Below are positions 43,737 through 52,683 of a stretch of DNA of 64,000 bases, in pieces. Every line of letters begins with the position of its first letter. Within the stretch, counting starts at the first letter, position 1. The notes under the pieces are model-generated. The model was given only the letters and a program-made list of their open reading frames with translations. It was not told the origin of the DNA and did not search any database. Location: positions 23,254 to 87,253 of the forward strand of contig NZ_NPFA01000012.1 of assembly GCF_002265875.1 (NCBI RefSeq), given 5' to 3'. The DNA is from Marinococcus halophilus. GTDB lineage: Bacteria > Bacillota > Bacilli > Bacillales > Marinococcaceae. The translations under genes were made by a program, and so were the position numbers.

Positions 43737-44024
43737 CGTCTTCGACCTTCGTACCTTTACCCTTTTTTCTCCCCGCTGCTTTCGTATCCACTTAATAAAA
43801 CGCCAAATCTTTTCATCCCCCCTCAGCTGTTCGATCGTGTTCAGTCTTACGGCCAGCTCTTTATTACTATATAAAGCATGTACCTGGCGGTGACAGGCTT
43901 TGCACAGCCAGGCAGTTGTACCATGCGTTCCTCCTTCGTCTTTTGGGACCAGATGGTGCACTGTGCGTTCGACATCTTCTCTTCCGCACAGCTCGCACGT
44001 GCCCACTGATTTCGCCTGTTTCAA
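43725..44024 (-). CDS. HNH endonuclease domain protein
   Basis: The 99-residue protein has the HNH layout: CELCGRE zinc pair, HHLVPKDEGGTHG with the catalytic His, LCKACHRQVH zinc pair with the last His. The C-terminus is strongly basic, as expected for DNA binding. Stand-alone small HNH proteins of this type (YisB-like) have no settled role. The start is TTG, eight to nine bases after AAAGGAGGG. Confidence 0.9.
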   Translation of the reverse strand: MKQAKSVGTCELCGREDVERTVHHLVPKDEGGTHGTTAWLCKACHRQVHALYSNKELAVRLNTIEQLRGDEKIWRFIKWIRKQRGEKRVKVRRSKTKKR

Positions 44025-44045
44025 TTACTTTCCCTCCTTTTTCGT

Positions 44046-44078
44046 AATAAAAAGAGAACTGCCGGACGGCAGCTCTCT
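44046..44078 (-). terminator. Terminator of the 74-residue protein gene
   Basis: AGAGAACTGCCG and CGGCAGCTCTCT pair with one mismatch; TTTTTATT follows on the - strand, immediately past the stop. Confidence 0.85.
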
Positions 44079-44302
44079 CAGGCAAGCGTATGAATGCGCC
44101 GCCCTTTTTTATTTTCTTCTTTTAAAATACGCTCATGCCTTTTTTCAAGCGAACGATACGCTTCCTGCTGCTCACTCGAATACCGTTTCGGTTCTACCGG
44201 CTGTACCCGCTGAACGCGGTGCATTCCCGGTTTTGCCGGCGGCTGCTGACGGTTGGCATAATGAACGGCTGAGGCATTAATATATGGGACTACAAGTGTC
44301 AT
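44078..44302 (-). CDS. Small hypothetical protein, 74 residues
   Basis: The 74-residue protein is basic, Pro- and Gln-rich in its first half and has a charged helical second half (SSEQQEAYRSLEKRHERI) with a KKGRR tail. No membrane segment, no family recognised. The ATG follows GGAGGAGG with an acceptable gap; an in-frame ATG six codons earlier overlaps this site. It lies downstream of nothing on its strand within 80 bases, so it is monocistronic. Confidence 0.65.
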   Translation of the reverse strand: MTLVVPYINASAVHYANRQQPPAKPGMHRVQRVQPVEPKRYSSEQQEAYRSLEKRHERILKEENKKGRRIHTLA

Positions 44303-44400
44303 GTTCAGAGCCTCCTCCACTGTTTATAAGCATGGATTGCTGAAAGAATGATCACTAGTATTCTTTACCCTATTTTCCATATATTAAGCATTTCAGGCCA

Positions 44401-46437
44401 TTATTTAATCGTAATAATACCGTCTTCCTCCGCCCGGACCGTTTTTCCGCTTTCTACGCTGACAGTATATTCTTTATCCAGATTGGTGAACACTACCGGT
44501 GTCGTTATAGAAGCTGCTTCCTGGCGGATTTTCTCAAGGTCAGCTTTCACAAGTATATCTCCCTGCTTTACTTTATCATTTTCTGCGACATAGACCTCGA
44601 AGCCTTCCCCTTTCATATTAACTGTGTCCAGACCGATATGAATGAGAATCTCTGTGCCTTCATCCGTCTGCATGCCTACAGCGTGTTTTGTGGGGAATAC
44701 AGTAGTAATAGTGCCGTTGGCAGGAGCATGGAAGGTACCTTCTTCCGGCACAATGGCAAATCCATCCCCCATCATTTTTCCGGAAAACACTTCATCCTCC
44801 ACTTCATCGATACGGATCAGCTGTCCGGCGGCTGGGCTTGCAATGGACATGGTCTGGATATCTTCAGCAGAAGCAGTAGCCATTGCTGTAGCCGCTGTTT
44901 CTTTTTCTGCTATCGGTTCAGGCGTTTTCCCTGCAATAACGTCCTGCATCTGGGACTTAATTGCATCTGATGTTGGACCAAAAATGGCCTGGATGTTGTT
45001 GCCGACTTCCATCACGCCGGAAGCGCCGAGGGCTTTGAGCTGGTCTTTATTCACTTTATCTTTTTCATTGACGGTAATCCGGAGCCTTGTGATGCAGGCA
45101 TCCAAATGTTTTAAGTTCTCCTGGCCCCCAAATGCGGCGATGATTTCTCTTGGCAGTTCATCGTCAGAAGCTGAACCAGACATTCCAGCGGCACCTTCTG
45201 TGGCAGCTTCGCGTCCTGGAGTCATCAGGTTGAATTTTAGAATCGCAAATCGGAAGCCGAAGTAATAAATTAATGCAAAGCATAGTCCAACCGGAATAAC
45301 GAGCCACCATTCTGTGCGGTTTGGTACAATCCCAAAGAGCAGAAAGTCAATAACCCCTCCGGAGAAGGTCATCCCAATCTTGACATCAAGCAGCTGCATG
45401 ATCATAAAGGAAAATCCGGCAAAAATCGCGTGAATCGCAAACAAAAGTGGCGCTACAAACAAGAAGCTGAATTCAAGCGGCTCAGTAATACCTGTCAGAA
45501 ATGACGTTAATGCCGCTGAACCCATAATACCTGCAACCATCTTTTTATTTTCCGGACGGGCACAGTGGTAAATTGCAAGCGCCGCAGCTGGAAGACCAAA
45601 CATCATGAACGGGAATTTCCCAGTCATGAAAGTTCCGGCAGTAAACGGCACCCCGTCTTTCATTTGTTCAAAGAAAATCCGCTGGTCGCCTTGGACCGTT
45701 TCTCCCGCATCGTTCACATAGCTCCCAAATTCGAACCAGAACGGTGAATAGAAAATGTGGTGCAAGCCAAATGGTACGAGAGAACGCTCCAGCACACCGA
45801 AAATAAATGCGGAAAGTGTTTGATTTGATTCTGTCACATATAGAGACAGGGAATTCAATCCGCTTTGGATCGGCGGCCAGACGAGTGTCAAAGCAGCACC
45901 GATAACCAGACCGCCGACAGCCGTAGCAATAGGCACAAATCTTTTTCCTGCGAAAAATCCTAAGTAGGTTGGCAGATTAATATTATAAAAGCGCTGGTAC
46001 ATCATTGCTCCTAATATACCGGCGATAATCCCTCCAAACACCCCTGTCTGAAGTGTAGGGATACCTAATACTGACGCGTAACCCGGCTCTTCGAGCATAT
46101 CTGTATTTACACTTAATAATACGCTCATCGTAACGTTTATAATCATAAAGCCGATCAGAGCAGCAAGAGCTGCAACTCCGTCTCCTGCCAGGCCGAGTGC
46201 TACACCGACCGCAAATAACACCGCTAAATTATCAAATACTACCCCGCCGGCTTCCGACATCAGCTCGGCGATTAATTCTGCCGGTGCAGAAGTCAGAAAT
46301 GGCAGCAGTTCGATCATCTGATCTTCCTGCATGGCAATACCGATAGCAAGAAGCAGGCCGGCTGCTGGAAGAAGGGCCACCGGAAGCATCAGGGCGCGCC
46401 CGATACGTTGAAGTACACCAAATGATTGTTTCCACAT
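44401..46437 (-). CDS. ptsG: PTS glucose transporter, fused EIICBA
   Basis: The 678-residue protein takes up and phosphorylates glucose. Residues 1-400 form the EIIC channel (RIGRALMLPVALLPAAGLLL; FLTGITEPLEFSFLF). EIIB follows with the phospho-Cys in DACITRLRI, then EIIA with the active His in EILIHIGLDTVNM. Domain order and length match Bacillus PtsG. The ATG follows AGGAGAGATACAT. Upstream lies a leader with a terminator and a GlcT-type RAT, and then glcT. Confidence 0.97.
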   Translation of the reverse strand: MWKQSFGVLQRIGRALMLPVALLPAAGLLLAIGIAMQEDQMIELLPFLTSAPAELIAELMSEAGGVVFDNLAVLFAVGVALGLAGDGVAALAALIGFMIINVTMSVLLSVNTDMLEEPGYASVLGIPTLQTGVFGGIIAGILGAMMYQRFYNINLPTYLGFFAGKRFVPIATAVGGLVIGAALTLVWPPIQSGLNSLSLYVTESNQTLSAFIFGVLERSLVPFGLHHIFYSPFWFEFGSYVNDAGETVQGDQRIFFEQMKDGVPFTAGTFMTGKFPFMMFGLPAAALAIYHCARPENKKMVAGIMGSAALTSFLTGITEPLEFSFLFVAPLLFAIHAIFAGFSFMIMQLLDVKIGMTFSGGVIDFLLFGIVPNRTEWWLVIPVGLCFALIYYFGFRFAILKFNLMTPGREAATEGAAGMSGSASDDELPREIIAAFGGQENLKHLDACITRLRITVNEKDKVNKDQLKALGASGVMEVGNNIQAIFGPTSDAIKSQMQDVIAGKTPEPIAEKETAATAMATASAEDIQTMSIASPAAGQLIRIDEVEDEVFSGKMMGDGFAIVPEEGTFHAPANGTITTVFPTKHAVGMQTDEGTEILIHIGLDTVNMKGEGFEVYVAENDKVKQGDILVKADLEKIRQEAASITTPVVFTNLDKEYTVSVESGKTVRAEEDGIITIK

Positions 46438-46497
46438 ATGTATCTCTCCTAACTGTTTTTTTGGAAGGCTCGTAATTGACCCCAGACCCCAGCGCAT

Positions 46498-46594
46498 AAA
46501 AAAAGGCATGAGAGATACACTAATCGCGCGGTCCCAAAGAGACAAGAAGCTGCTTCTCCCTTTGGTTTAAACGCGATCAGCATTCTCTCATGCC
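46498..46594 (-). terminator. Antitermination-controlled terminator in the ptsG leader
   Basis: GGCATGAGAG and CTCTCATGCC form the outer stem, followed on the - strand by eight Ts. The long loop holds nested CGCG and CCAAAG/CTTTGG stems. It overlaps the RAT. Confidence 0.88.
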
Positions 46595-46613
46595 TGCTTT
46601 ACCAGTAACACGG
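46586..46613 (-). promoter_or_regulatory. RAT: RNA antiterminator target of GlcT
   Basis: On the - strand GTGTTACTGGTAAAGCAGGC followed by ATGAG has the bipartite RAT look (TTACTG, GTAAAG, CAGGCAT) and overlaps the 5' arm of the terminator, so GlcT binding would block the terminator. Confidence 0.82.
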
Positions 46614-46622
46614 AACACTAGA

Positions 46623-47459
46623 TCAATATTTTCGTTTCGATGAAAGCCTTTGCAGATGAATGGTTAAATAAACGGCTTCGCCTTCTGGTATCGTCGTCTG
46701 CAAAGCACGCTGCATCGTTCGTATGAGCTTCCAGGACAAATTATAGCAGAAGGGGTACTCGGCCTGCAACATTTTTTTTAATGGTTCAGACACCTCTTCA
46801 AACTCACCATTCCTTACCCTTGCGACAGCCTGCTGCAGATGCCGGAAAAGCCGGCGGTGATCTAAATCCTCCGGAGACAGCTGAATGTCAAGAGCCCGCT
46901 CTACCATTACCGTCATATCCTTAACCAGGCGCGTATAAGCGCTCACCTGGTCAAGCGGTGTTCTCGTCACTGCCCCGTGCAGGTGCAGAGCAATAAACCC
47001 TTTTTCTTCTTCCGGAAGCCGCACTCCTGTCCACTGTTCAATTTCGTCAATGATCCATCCAGCCGCACGATATTCTTTTTCATAAGCAAGCTGCGTTTCT
47101 TTTAAAAATGGATTGCTGATTGTGAGACCTTTTCTTGTTCTCTCAAGTGCAAAGCTGAGATGGTCCGTTAACGCTACATGAATGTGTTCTTCGAACGTTT
47201 CCGCCCACTCGGCTTCAAGCACCTGCAGAATTTCTGTCATACATGCGATAAAGGTCTCGTCGACATGTTCGATTAACTGTCGGTACTGTGTCTGTTCGTT
47301 TTCATTTCTCAGTATGAAAAACTTTTCCGGCGCATTAGCATCAATGAGGTCCCCCGGGCGTTTAGAAAAACCGATCCCCCGCCCGGTTAGAATAACTTCT
47401 CCGTAGTCCTCATGTTCTGCAATAACAACGTTATTGTTTAACCCTTTGATTACTTTCAT
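46623..47459 (-). CDS. glcT: Transcription antiterminator GlcT (BglG family)
   Basis: The 278-residue protein has the RNA-binding CAT domain (residues 1-55; IKGLNNNVVIAEHEDYGEVILTGRGIGF) and two PRD domains with phospho-His positions in DHLSFALER, ALHLHGA and TIHLQRL. It binds the RAT in the ptsG leader and permits transcription when glucose is present; without sugar, PtsG phosphorylates it to inactivity. GGTGG precedes the ATG. It starts only 30 bases after fabI with no hairpin between. Confidence 0.93.
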   Translation of the reverse strand: MKVIKGLNNNVVIAEHEDYGEVILTGRGIGFSKRPGDLIDANAPEKFFILRNENEQTQYRQLIEHVDETFIACMTEILQVLEAEWAETFEEHIHVALTDHLSFALERTRKGLTISNPFLKETQLAYEKEYRAAGWIIDEIEQWTGVRLPEEEKGFIALHLHGAVTRTPLDQVSAYTRLVKDMTVMVERALDIQLSPEDLDHRRLFRHLQQAVARVRNGEFEEVSEPLKKMLQAEYPFCYNLSWKLIRTMQRALQTTIPEGEAVYLTIHLQRLSSKRKY

Positions 47460-47489
47460 CTTTTACCACCATGTTCCTGCAGCTCTGAT

Positions 47490-48272
47490 TTACATACCGT
47501 ATGCGTGATAGCCCCCGTCAACGTGGATAACTTCACCTGTGATCCCACTCGACATTCCACTCATCAGAAAGGCCGTGGTGTCCCCGACTTCTTTTTGAGT
47601 AACCGTACGCCGCAGCGGAGCGTGCTCCTCCATAGCCTTGATAGTATCGTTAAAGCCAGAGACGCCTTTAGCTGCCAGCGTACGAATCGGACCGGCTGAG
47701 ATGGCATTGACTCTAATGTCATCTGCGCCCAGATCATTTGCCAAATAACGGGTGCTCGCCTCCAAAGACGCCTTCGCTACGCCCATAACGTTATAATTTT
47801 TTACGATCCGCTCTGCCCCAAGGTAGCTCATCGTTACAAAAGAACCGCCCTCTGTCATCAAATCGAACTCCTTTACAGCCTTCGCTACAGCCGTAAAGGA
47901 GTACGCGCTGATTTCCTGGGCGAGCAGAAAACCTTCGCGTGTAGCATTTAAATATTCCCCTTCGAGCTCTTCTCTTTTCGCATAGGCAAGGGAATGAACG
48001 ACACCATGAATGGTTCCCGCTTCTTCTTTAATTTTCGCAAAGCATTCCCGGATCTGCTCGTCATTGGTGACATCACACTGCACAACGAGCGGTTCTTTCT
48101 GTTCCAGCGAATCCGCCAATTTTCTGACGCTTTTTTCGGTACGCTGCTGCCCGTATGTAAATACTAAATCAGCCCCTGCTTCTGCCAAGCTTTCAGCTGC
48201 TCCCCACGCTATGCTTCTTTTATTGGCAACGCCCATTACGACAAACGTCTTTCCTTCAAGTGATAATTGCAT
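47490..48272 (-). CDS. fabI: Enoyl-[acyl-carrier-protein] reductase FabI
   Basis: The 260-residue enzyme carries out the last step of fatty-acid chain elongation with NAD(P)H. It shows the FabI start LEGKTFVVMGVANKRSIAWG, the catalytic Tyr-x6-Lys in YNVMGVAKAS and SAGPIRTLAAKG. The ATG follows AAAGGAGAGAC; the longer open frame upstream is spurious. Divergent from prpE, and probably cotranscribed with glcT downstream. Confidence 0.97.
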   Translation of the reverse strand: MQLSLEGKTFVVMGVANKRSIAWGAAESLAEAGADLVFTYGQQRTEKSVRKLADSLEQKEPLVVQCDVTNDEQIRECFAKIKEEAGTIHGVVHSLAYAKREELEGEYLNATREGFLLAQEISAYSFTAVAKAVKEFDLMTEGGSFVTMSYLGAERIVKNYNVMGVAKASLEASTRYLANDLGADDIRVNAISAGPIRTLAAKGVSGFNDTIKAMEEHAPLRRTVTQKEVGDTTAFLMSGMSSGITGEVIHVDGGYHAYGM

Positions 48273-48393
48273 CTTTGTCTCTCCTTTAGATATGATTATA
48301 CTAGCATCAAATAATTTCTTTACCTTTATATCATTGAACAGCCGGGCTGTCCAACAGCCTTTATATTTCTTCGGGAAGGAGGGCTTTGACTGT

Positions 48394-49131
48394 ATGTCCA
48401 GGCATCTTGACTTTATCAGCGACATCCATGGCTGTGCACAAGAGATGAAAGTGATGCTTTCTGCGCTCGGCTATGAGCATCGTCAAAATTATACGCATCC
48501 CAATGGACGCCAGCTCGTAATCGTTGGCGATATTACTGATCGCGGGCCGAATTCTATAGAGGTTATCCGCGTGACGGACCTCATGGTAAAAAACGGAAAT
48601 GCCCTGTATCTGCCCGGAAACCACTGTGACAAACTGTACCGCTGGTTTTTAGGCCGCCCAGTTCAGGTTGGTCATGGCCTCGAGCAAACCATCCAGGAAT
48701 GGAAAGCACTCCCCCCGGACGAGCAGCAAAAGGTTAAGCAGAAGTTTATGGGCTTATTTGAACAAGCACCGCTGTATCAGCTGTTCGACGATAGAAACGT
48801 TCTTGCTTCCCATGGAGGCATGCAAAAGGAGCTGATCGGCCGGACAGATCGAAGAACCCGGAATGTCGTTTTGTATGGACCGACGAAACTAAATGGCCGG
48901 CGCGAGCCAGAGCGTATAGATTGGGCTCCTTCTTACAGCGGCAGGCCATTCATCATTTATGGGCATACTCCCGTATGGGAAGCAAGACTCGTTGGCCGGA
49001 CGTTAAACATTGATACCGGCTGTTCATTTGGTAACAAGCTTACCGCCTACCGGTATCCGGAGCATGAATTCGTAGAAGTGCCCTCCACCCTGCCACTCCA
49101 GCCGGATCACTTAAACACCTTTAACCGCTGA
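48394..49131 (+). CDS. prpE: Bis(5'-nucleosyl)-tetraphosphatase PrpE (asymmetrical)
   Basis: The 245-residue metallophosphoesterase has DFISDIHGCAQEM, GDITDRGPNS, LPGNHCDK and a later YGHTPVWEA with metal-binding His. It matches B. subtilis PrpE, which splits Ap4A and was first described as a phosphatase. The ATG follows GGAAGGAGGG. It is divergent from fabI; its last 25 bases overlap the end of the convergent rluD gene. Confidence 0.9.
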   Translation: MSRHLDFISDIHGCAQEMKVMLSALGYEHRQNYTHPNGRQLVIVGDITDRGPNSIEVIRVTDLMVKNGNALYLPGNHCDKLYRWFLGRPVQVGHGLEQTIQEWKALPPDEQQKVKQKFMGLFEQAPLYQLFDDRNVLASHGGMQKELIGRTDRRTRNVVLYGPTKLNGRREPERIDWAPSYSGRPFIIYGHTPVWEARLVGRTLNIDTGCSFGNKLTAYRYPEHEFVEVPSTLPLQPDHLNTFNR

Positions 49132-50003
49132 TAGGCCAGAAAATCACTCATATCTTCAGGCAGAGGAGCTGTAATGGTAATCATTCTTTCCTGGACCGGA
49201 TGAAAAAATTCCAAACGGCAGGCGTGCAGCGCCTGTCTTTTCATGTACCCGTCTTTATTTCCGTACAGTGTATCTCCCGCAAGCGGGAATCCCGACGCAG
49301 AAGTATGCACCCGGATTTGATGTGTCCGGCCGGTTTGCAGCCCAAGCTTTAAAACAGTATGCTCAGGCAGTAATTCGAGAACCGCTGCGGAGGTTACGGC
49401 TCTTTTTCCATCGGGAGCTGCCACTTGTTCAATCAGGCTCATCGTGCTCGGGCGGAGTGGAAGATTTATACTTGTAAGCTCCTCCGGCCATTCTCCCTCG
49501 ACCACCCCAATATATTCTTTAGACCCCGTATCCATATGCTTTTCCATGCGGGAGTGGGCATATGCATGCAGGGCGAACGGTACAATGCCACTTGTACCGC
49601 GGTCCAGCCTGGACACCGGATGAACAGCAGACTGCATGCCTTTATTTCGCAGATAACCGGCAAGTCTTCCAGCCAGTGATTCCTCCCCCTCTGCTCTTCC
49701 TGGAAGTGTCGGCAGCCCCGGCGGTTTATTGACTACTATCACGTCTTCGTCCTCATACAGCACATCCATGGGCTCCAGGGACTCTTTAAAATGCGGCGGT
49801 ATATTCCCGGGTGGAATCTTTATCTGCAGTAGGTCCCCGGCACTCAAATAGTCGTTTCCACGTCCTGCTTCTCCATTGAGCTGCAGATAGGGATTATCTA
49901 TTTTTTTCCACACACGCCTCGAGACATCTTTGTATTGGCTCAAAAACTTTTTCACTGTACAGCCTTCCGCATCGGCAGGAACACTCCATGTAATCGTCCG
50001 CAT
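49107..50003 (-). CDS. RluA-family pseudouridine synthase (YjbO)
   Basis: The 298-residue enzyme isomerises uridine in rRNA (23S, RluD-like) to pseudouridine. The catalytic motif HPVSRLDRGTSGIV holds the Asp, and LQTGRTHQIRVH is the second conserved block. The N-terminal 70 residues form an S4-like part, without a perfect S4 match. It lies four bases after nadK in the relQ-nadK-rluD unit, as in B. subtilis yjbMNO. Confidence 0.92.
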   Translation of the reverse strand: MRTITWSVPADAEGCTVKKFLSQYKDVSRRVWKKIDNPYLQLNGEAGRGNDYLSAGDLLQIKIPPGNIPPHFKESLEPMDVLYEDEDVIVVNKPPGLPTLPGRAEGEESLAGRLAGYLRNKGMQSAVHPVSRLDRGTSGIVPFALHAYAHSRMEKHMDTGSKEYIGVVEGEWPEELTSINLPLRPSTMSLIEQVAAPDGKRAVTSAAVLELLPEHTVLKLGLQTGRTHQIRVHTSASGFPLAGDTLYGNKDGYMKRQALHACRLEFFHPVQERMITITAPLPEDMSDFLAYQRLKVFK

Positions 50004-50007
50004 CCTT

Positions 50008-50829
50008 TTACTCCCCGATAAACGATTCCTTCACGCGCTTCCAGAAAGGAAACGGGCGGAAACGGGCGAATCGGACTTTTTCCTCCGCCACCCGGTACTG
50101 AATGGACTCGATGCCCTGATCGACGAGAGTAATATGGTCGATGGTGATCTGCATATCCACATCGTTCACCGGGCGCAGAAGACAGGTATGGTGCTGCGGC
50201 AGAATTAACGGCGAGCCAATCGTCCGGTAGACCCGGTTATTGATGCTTGCCATTTCGGCTATTTGAATACTTGATAAGGAGGGGTGCAAAATCGCTCCAC
50301 CCAGTGATTTATTGTATGCCGTGCTTCCGGAAGGAGTAGAAATACACAGACCGTCTCCGCGAAACGTTTCAAAATGCTCGCCTTTAATGTCGACGTTGCA
50401 TACGAGAGAACCTTCAAGCGTTTTTACCATACACTCATTTAGAGCCAAGTACCGTTCGAACCTCGTATGTTCATTGTAGCGGACAATCACTTCAAGCAGC
50501 GGATATTCCACTACCTGAAATGGCGTTTTCGCGAGATGGATCACCAGCTTCTCCACTTCTTCCGGCTGCCAGTCTGCATAAAAACCAAGATGCCCGGTAT
50601 GTATACCTACAAAGCAAACATCTTCAAGCGATTCATAGTAATGGTGAAACGCCTGGAGCAGCGTGCCGTCCCCGCCGACAGTAATGACAATGTCCGGGTG
50701 GACTTCGTCATGAATCAGCCCAAATTCGTTCAGGTAGGAAAGCACTTTGTCCCTAATTTCATTGGAGGTATCATCTCCACGGGACGTGACATTATATCGC
50801 ATGTTTTCATCAGTGGACGGGATGCTCAT
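50008..50829 (-). CDS. nadK: NAD kinase
   Basis: The 273-residue enzyme phosphorylates NAD to NADP. It shows the [11 protein letters not shown] motif (catalytic Asp54), [28 protein letters not shown] and ends [12 protein letters not shown], all as in B. subtilis NadF/PpnKA. The start overlaps the relQ stop in an ATGA and is preceded by GAGGG; a later ATG (50802) would match homologue lengths better but has no site. Cotranscribed with relQ and rluD. Confidence 0.96.
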   Translation of the reverse strand: MSIPSTDENMRYNVTSRGDDTSNEIRDKVLSYLNEFGLIHDEVHPDIVITVGGDGTLLQAFHHYYESLEDVCFVGIHTGHLGFYADWQPEEVEKLVIHLAKTPFQVVEYPLLEVIVRYNEHTRFERYLALNECMVKTLEGSLVCNVDIKGEHFETFRGDGLCISTPSGSTAYNKSLGGAILHPSLSSIQIAEMASINNRVYRTIGSPLILPQHHTCLLRPVNDVDMQITIDHITLVDQGIESIQYRVAEEKVRFARFRPFPFWKRVKESFIGE

Positions 50830-51461
50830 GTATTTGGACCCTCACTTTCCCTGTTTTGCATATAGATACGCTGGGCTTCCCGTACCTCGCCTTTAATTTT
50901 AGACATTTCTTCATCGAGCTGAAACGCGGCTTCAGCAGCTCGCTGCAGCCGGTGCTTAATATCCTCCGGAATTTCGCCGCTATATTTATAATTTAAAGAA
51001 TGCTCTATAGTTGCCCAGAAATTCATCGCCATTGTTCGTACTTGGATTTCTGTGAGTACGTCTTTGCGCCCATCGATCGTATGCACGGGATAAGAAACGA
51101 CCATATGAAACGACCGGTACCCACTATCTTTCTTTTCTTTGATGTAATCTCTTTCCTCTAAAATTTCAAAATCCTGTCTTGTCCGCATCAGCTCCACAAT
51201 GGTATCAATATCGCTGACAAATTGGCAGACGATACGAATACCGGCAATGTCCTGCATTTTTGTATCAATTTCGTCGAGCGGGATATCCTTACGCTGGGCT
51301 TTATCGAGAATGCTGGTTACAGGCTTGACCCTCCCGGTAACGAATTCGATTGGTGTATGCTGTGAAGATGTTTGGTACTGCTCTCTTAACCCTTTTAATT
51401 TCACTTTCATTTCTTCTACTGCCTGCATATAAGGCGAAAGAAATGTCTGCCAGTTGCTCAT
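50826..51461 (-). CDS. relQ: Small alarmone synthetase RelQ (SasB/YjbM)
   Basis: The 211-residue enzyme makes (p)ppGpp from ATP and GTP/GDP. It has the synthetase domain only: [30 protein letters not shown], the substrate block [13 protein letters not shown] and [17 protein letters not shown]. RelQ-type enzymes are tetramers activated by pppGpp. First gene of the relQ-nadK-rluD unit, after yjbL on the same strand. Confidence 0.96.
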   Translation of the reverse strand: MSNWQTFLSPYMQAVEEMKVKLKGLREQYQTSSQHTPIEFVTGRVKPVTSILDKAQRKDIPLDEIDTKMQDIAGIRIVCQFVSDIDTIVELMRTRQDFEILEERDYIKEKKDSGYRSFHMVVSYPVHTIDGRKDVLTEIQVRTMAMNFWATIEHSLNYKYSGEIPEDIKHRLQRAAEAAFQLDEEMSKIKGEVREAQRIYMQNRESEGPNT

Positions 51462-51494
51462 GGTTTACCACCACTCATTTACATTATTATGAGG

Positions 51495-51872
51495 TTATAC
51501 GTTGAAAGCTTCTTCAAATGCAGATACCATTTCAGTACCATAATTCCCGTTTCCAGGCACATTATCCATTAAATACTCAATTTCTTCATGGAAGTTTTCT
51601 AAATGGAGCTTGCTTCCGCTTTTTACGTAAACATGCTTCTCGCTTTCATAAGCCGATTTCAAAAGCGGCCATACTCTTTTTGGAATACGCAGCTGCACAA
51701 ATTCGTCTTCCATATCAAGCACATAAACAAGCGTCAACGCATCGGAGTCTGCAAGCATCTGGCCGCCATCGCTTAATTTTCCCCATTCTTTTTCCGGCCA
51801 TTCTTCCACCGGATACATTATTAATGTTTCATTGTCTTCTTCGTAATGATTTACAGTCAATATATGCTGCAT
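51495..51872 (-). CDS. yjbL: UPF0738 family protein YjbL
   Basis: The 125-residue acidic protein corresponds to B. subtilis YjbL (UPF0738) by place between yjbK and relQ, by length and by pattern (IMYPVEEWPEKEWGKLSDGGQML, VQLRIPKRVWPLL). Function unknown. The start at MQHIL follows GGAGGAG; the upstream frame is not used. It reads toward relQ with a 33-base gap, so the four genes to rluD are one operon. Confidence 0.88.
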   Translation of the reverse strand: MQHILTVNHYEEDNETLIMYPVEEWPEKEWGKLSDGGQMLADSDALTLVYVLDMEDEFVQLRIPKRVWPLLKSAYESEKHVYVKSGSKLHLENFHEEIEYLMDNVPGNGNYGTEMVSAFEEAFNV

Positions 51873-52021
51873 GTCACAACTCCTCCAAAAATGGCAAGTA
51901 TACATCCCATATCTGTACTTAATTTTATCATAACTTATGTACACAGACAGAGCTCAAACCATATGATAAGATAATGCATAGCGTTTTTCCAGTAATCCGG
52001 TAGCAGAAAGGACGATTCATT

Positions 52022-52609
52022 ATGGCGAAAGAACAGGAAATTGAAGCGAAGAATCTTCTGACGGAAAAAGAATTTTCCTCTTTGGTGACCGGCTTCGCAA
52101 TCCACGAAAGCGATTTTTCTTCGCAGCAAAATACATATTTTGACACAAAAAGCTTTGCTCTGCGTTCCCGTAAATCCGCTCTGCGCATTCGGGAACGCGC
52201 CGGCACTTTCACCTTGACCTTAAAAGAACCTGCCCCGGAAGGGCTTACCGAATGGAATCAGTCTGTCAGCGCTCAGAACGCCCGTGAGGCTATTTCGGGC
52301 GGGACACTGCCTGCCGGTGAAGTTTCCGAGCGCCTTCGGTCACTGATCGGTGCCGAGCGTGTCGAAAATATAGGGACGTTGACCACCTACCGGGCTTCCC
52401 AGCCCTTTCGCACAGGAGAAATCTTTTTTGATCGAAGTCACTATTTGGGAGTCACAGATTATGAACTTGAAATAGAGGGACCGAGTGAAAAAGATGTTTC
52501 TTCCTGGATGAATGAGCTTTCAGAGCAGCACCACTTTCCTCTTCGTAATACTCCAAATAAAATTGAACGCCTGTTTCAACGAAACCGGGAGCAAAATGAA
52601 GAACAGTAA
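52022..52609 (+). CDS. yjbK: CYTH-domain protein YjbK
   Basis: The 195-residue protein belongs to the CYTH (triphosphate tunnel) family: the N-terminal ExExK motif is seen in QEIEAKNLL, followed by the charged tunnel strands ALRIRERAGTFTLTLK, and TDYELEIEG. Members hydrolyse or bind triphosphates (thiamine triphosphate, polyphosphate). Its neighbours relQ and nadK also deal in nucleotides, an association conserved in Bacillaceae. Divergent from yjbL. Confidence 0.93.
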   Translation: MAKEQEIEAKNLLTEKEFSSLVTGFAIHESDFSSQQNTYFDTKSFALRSRKSALRIRERAGTFTLTLKEPAPEGLTEWNQSVSAQNAREAISGGTLPAGEVSERLRSLIGAERVENIGTLTTYRASQPFRTGEIFFDRSHYLGVTDYELEIEGPSEKDVSSWMNELSEQHHFPLRNTPNKIERLFQRNREQNEEQ

Positions 52610-52683
52610 CATACGCACATTGTTCTTCATTTGAAATACTGGTATATTTTTCTTATCTGAATTTTATTAGTGGGGTGAGTTTT

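Noticed and set aside
48010..48393. Longer N-terminus of PrpE covering the fabI 5' part
   Set aside because: It would be antisense to fabI; the DxH motif begins just after the ATG at 48394, which has a strong ribosome binding site.
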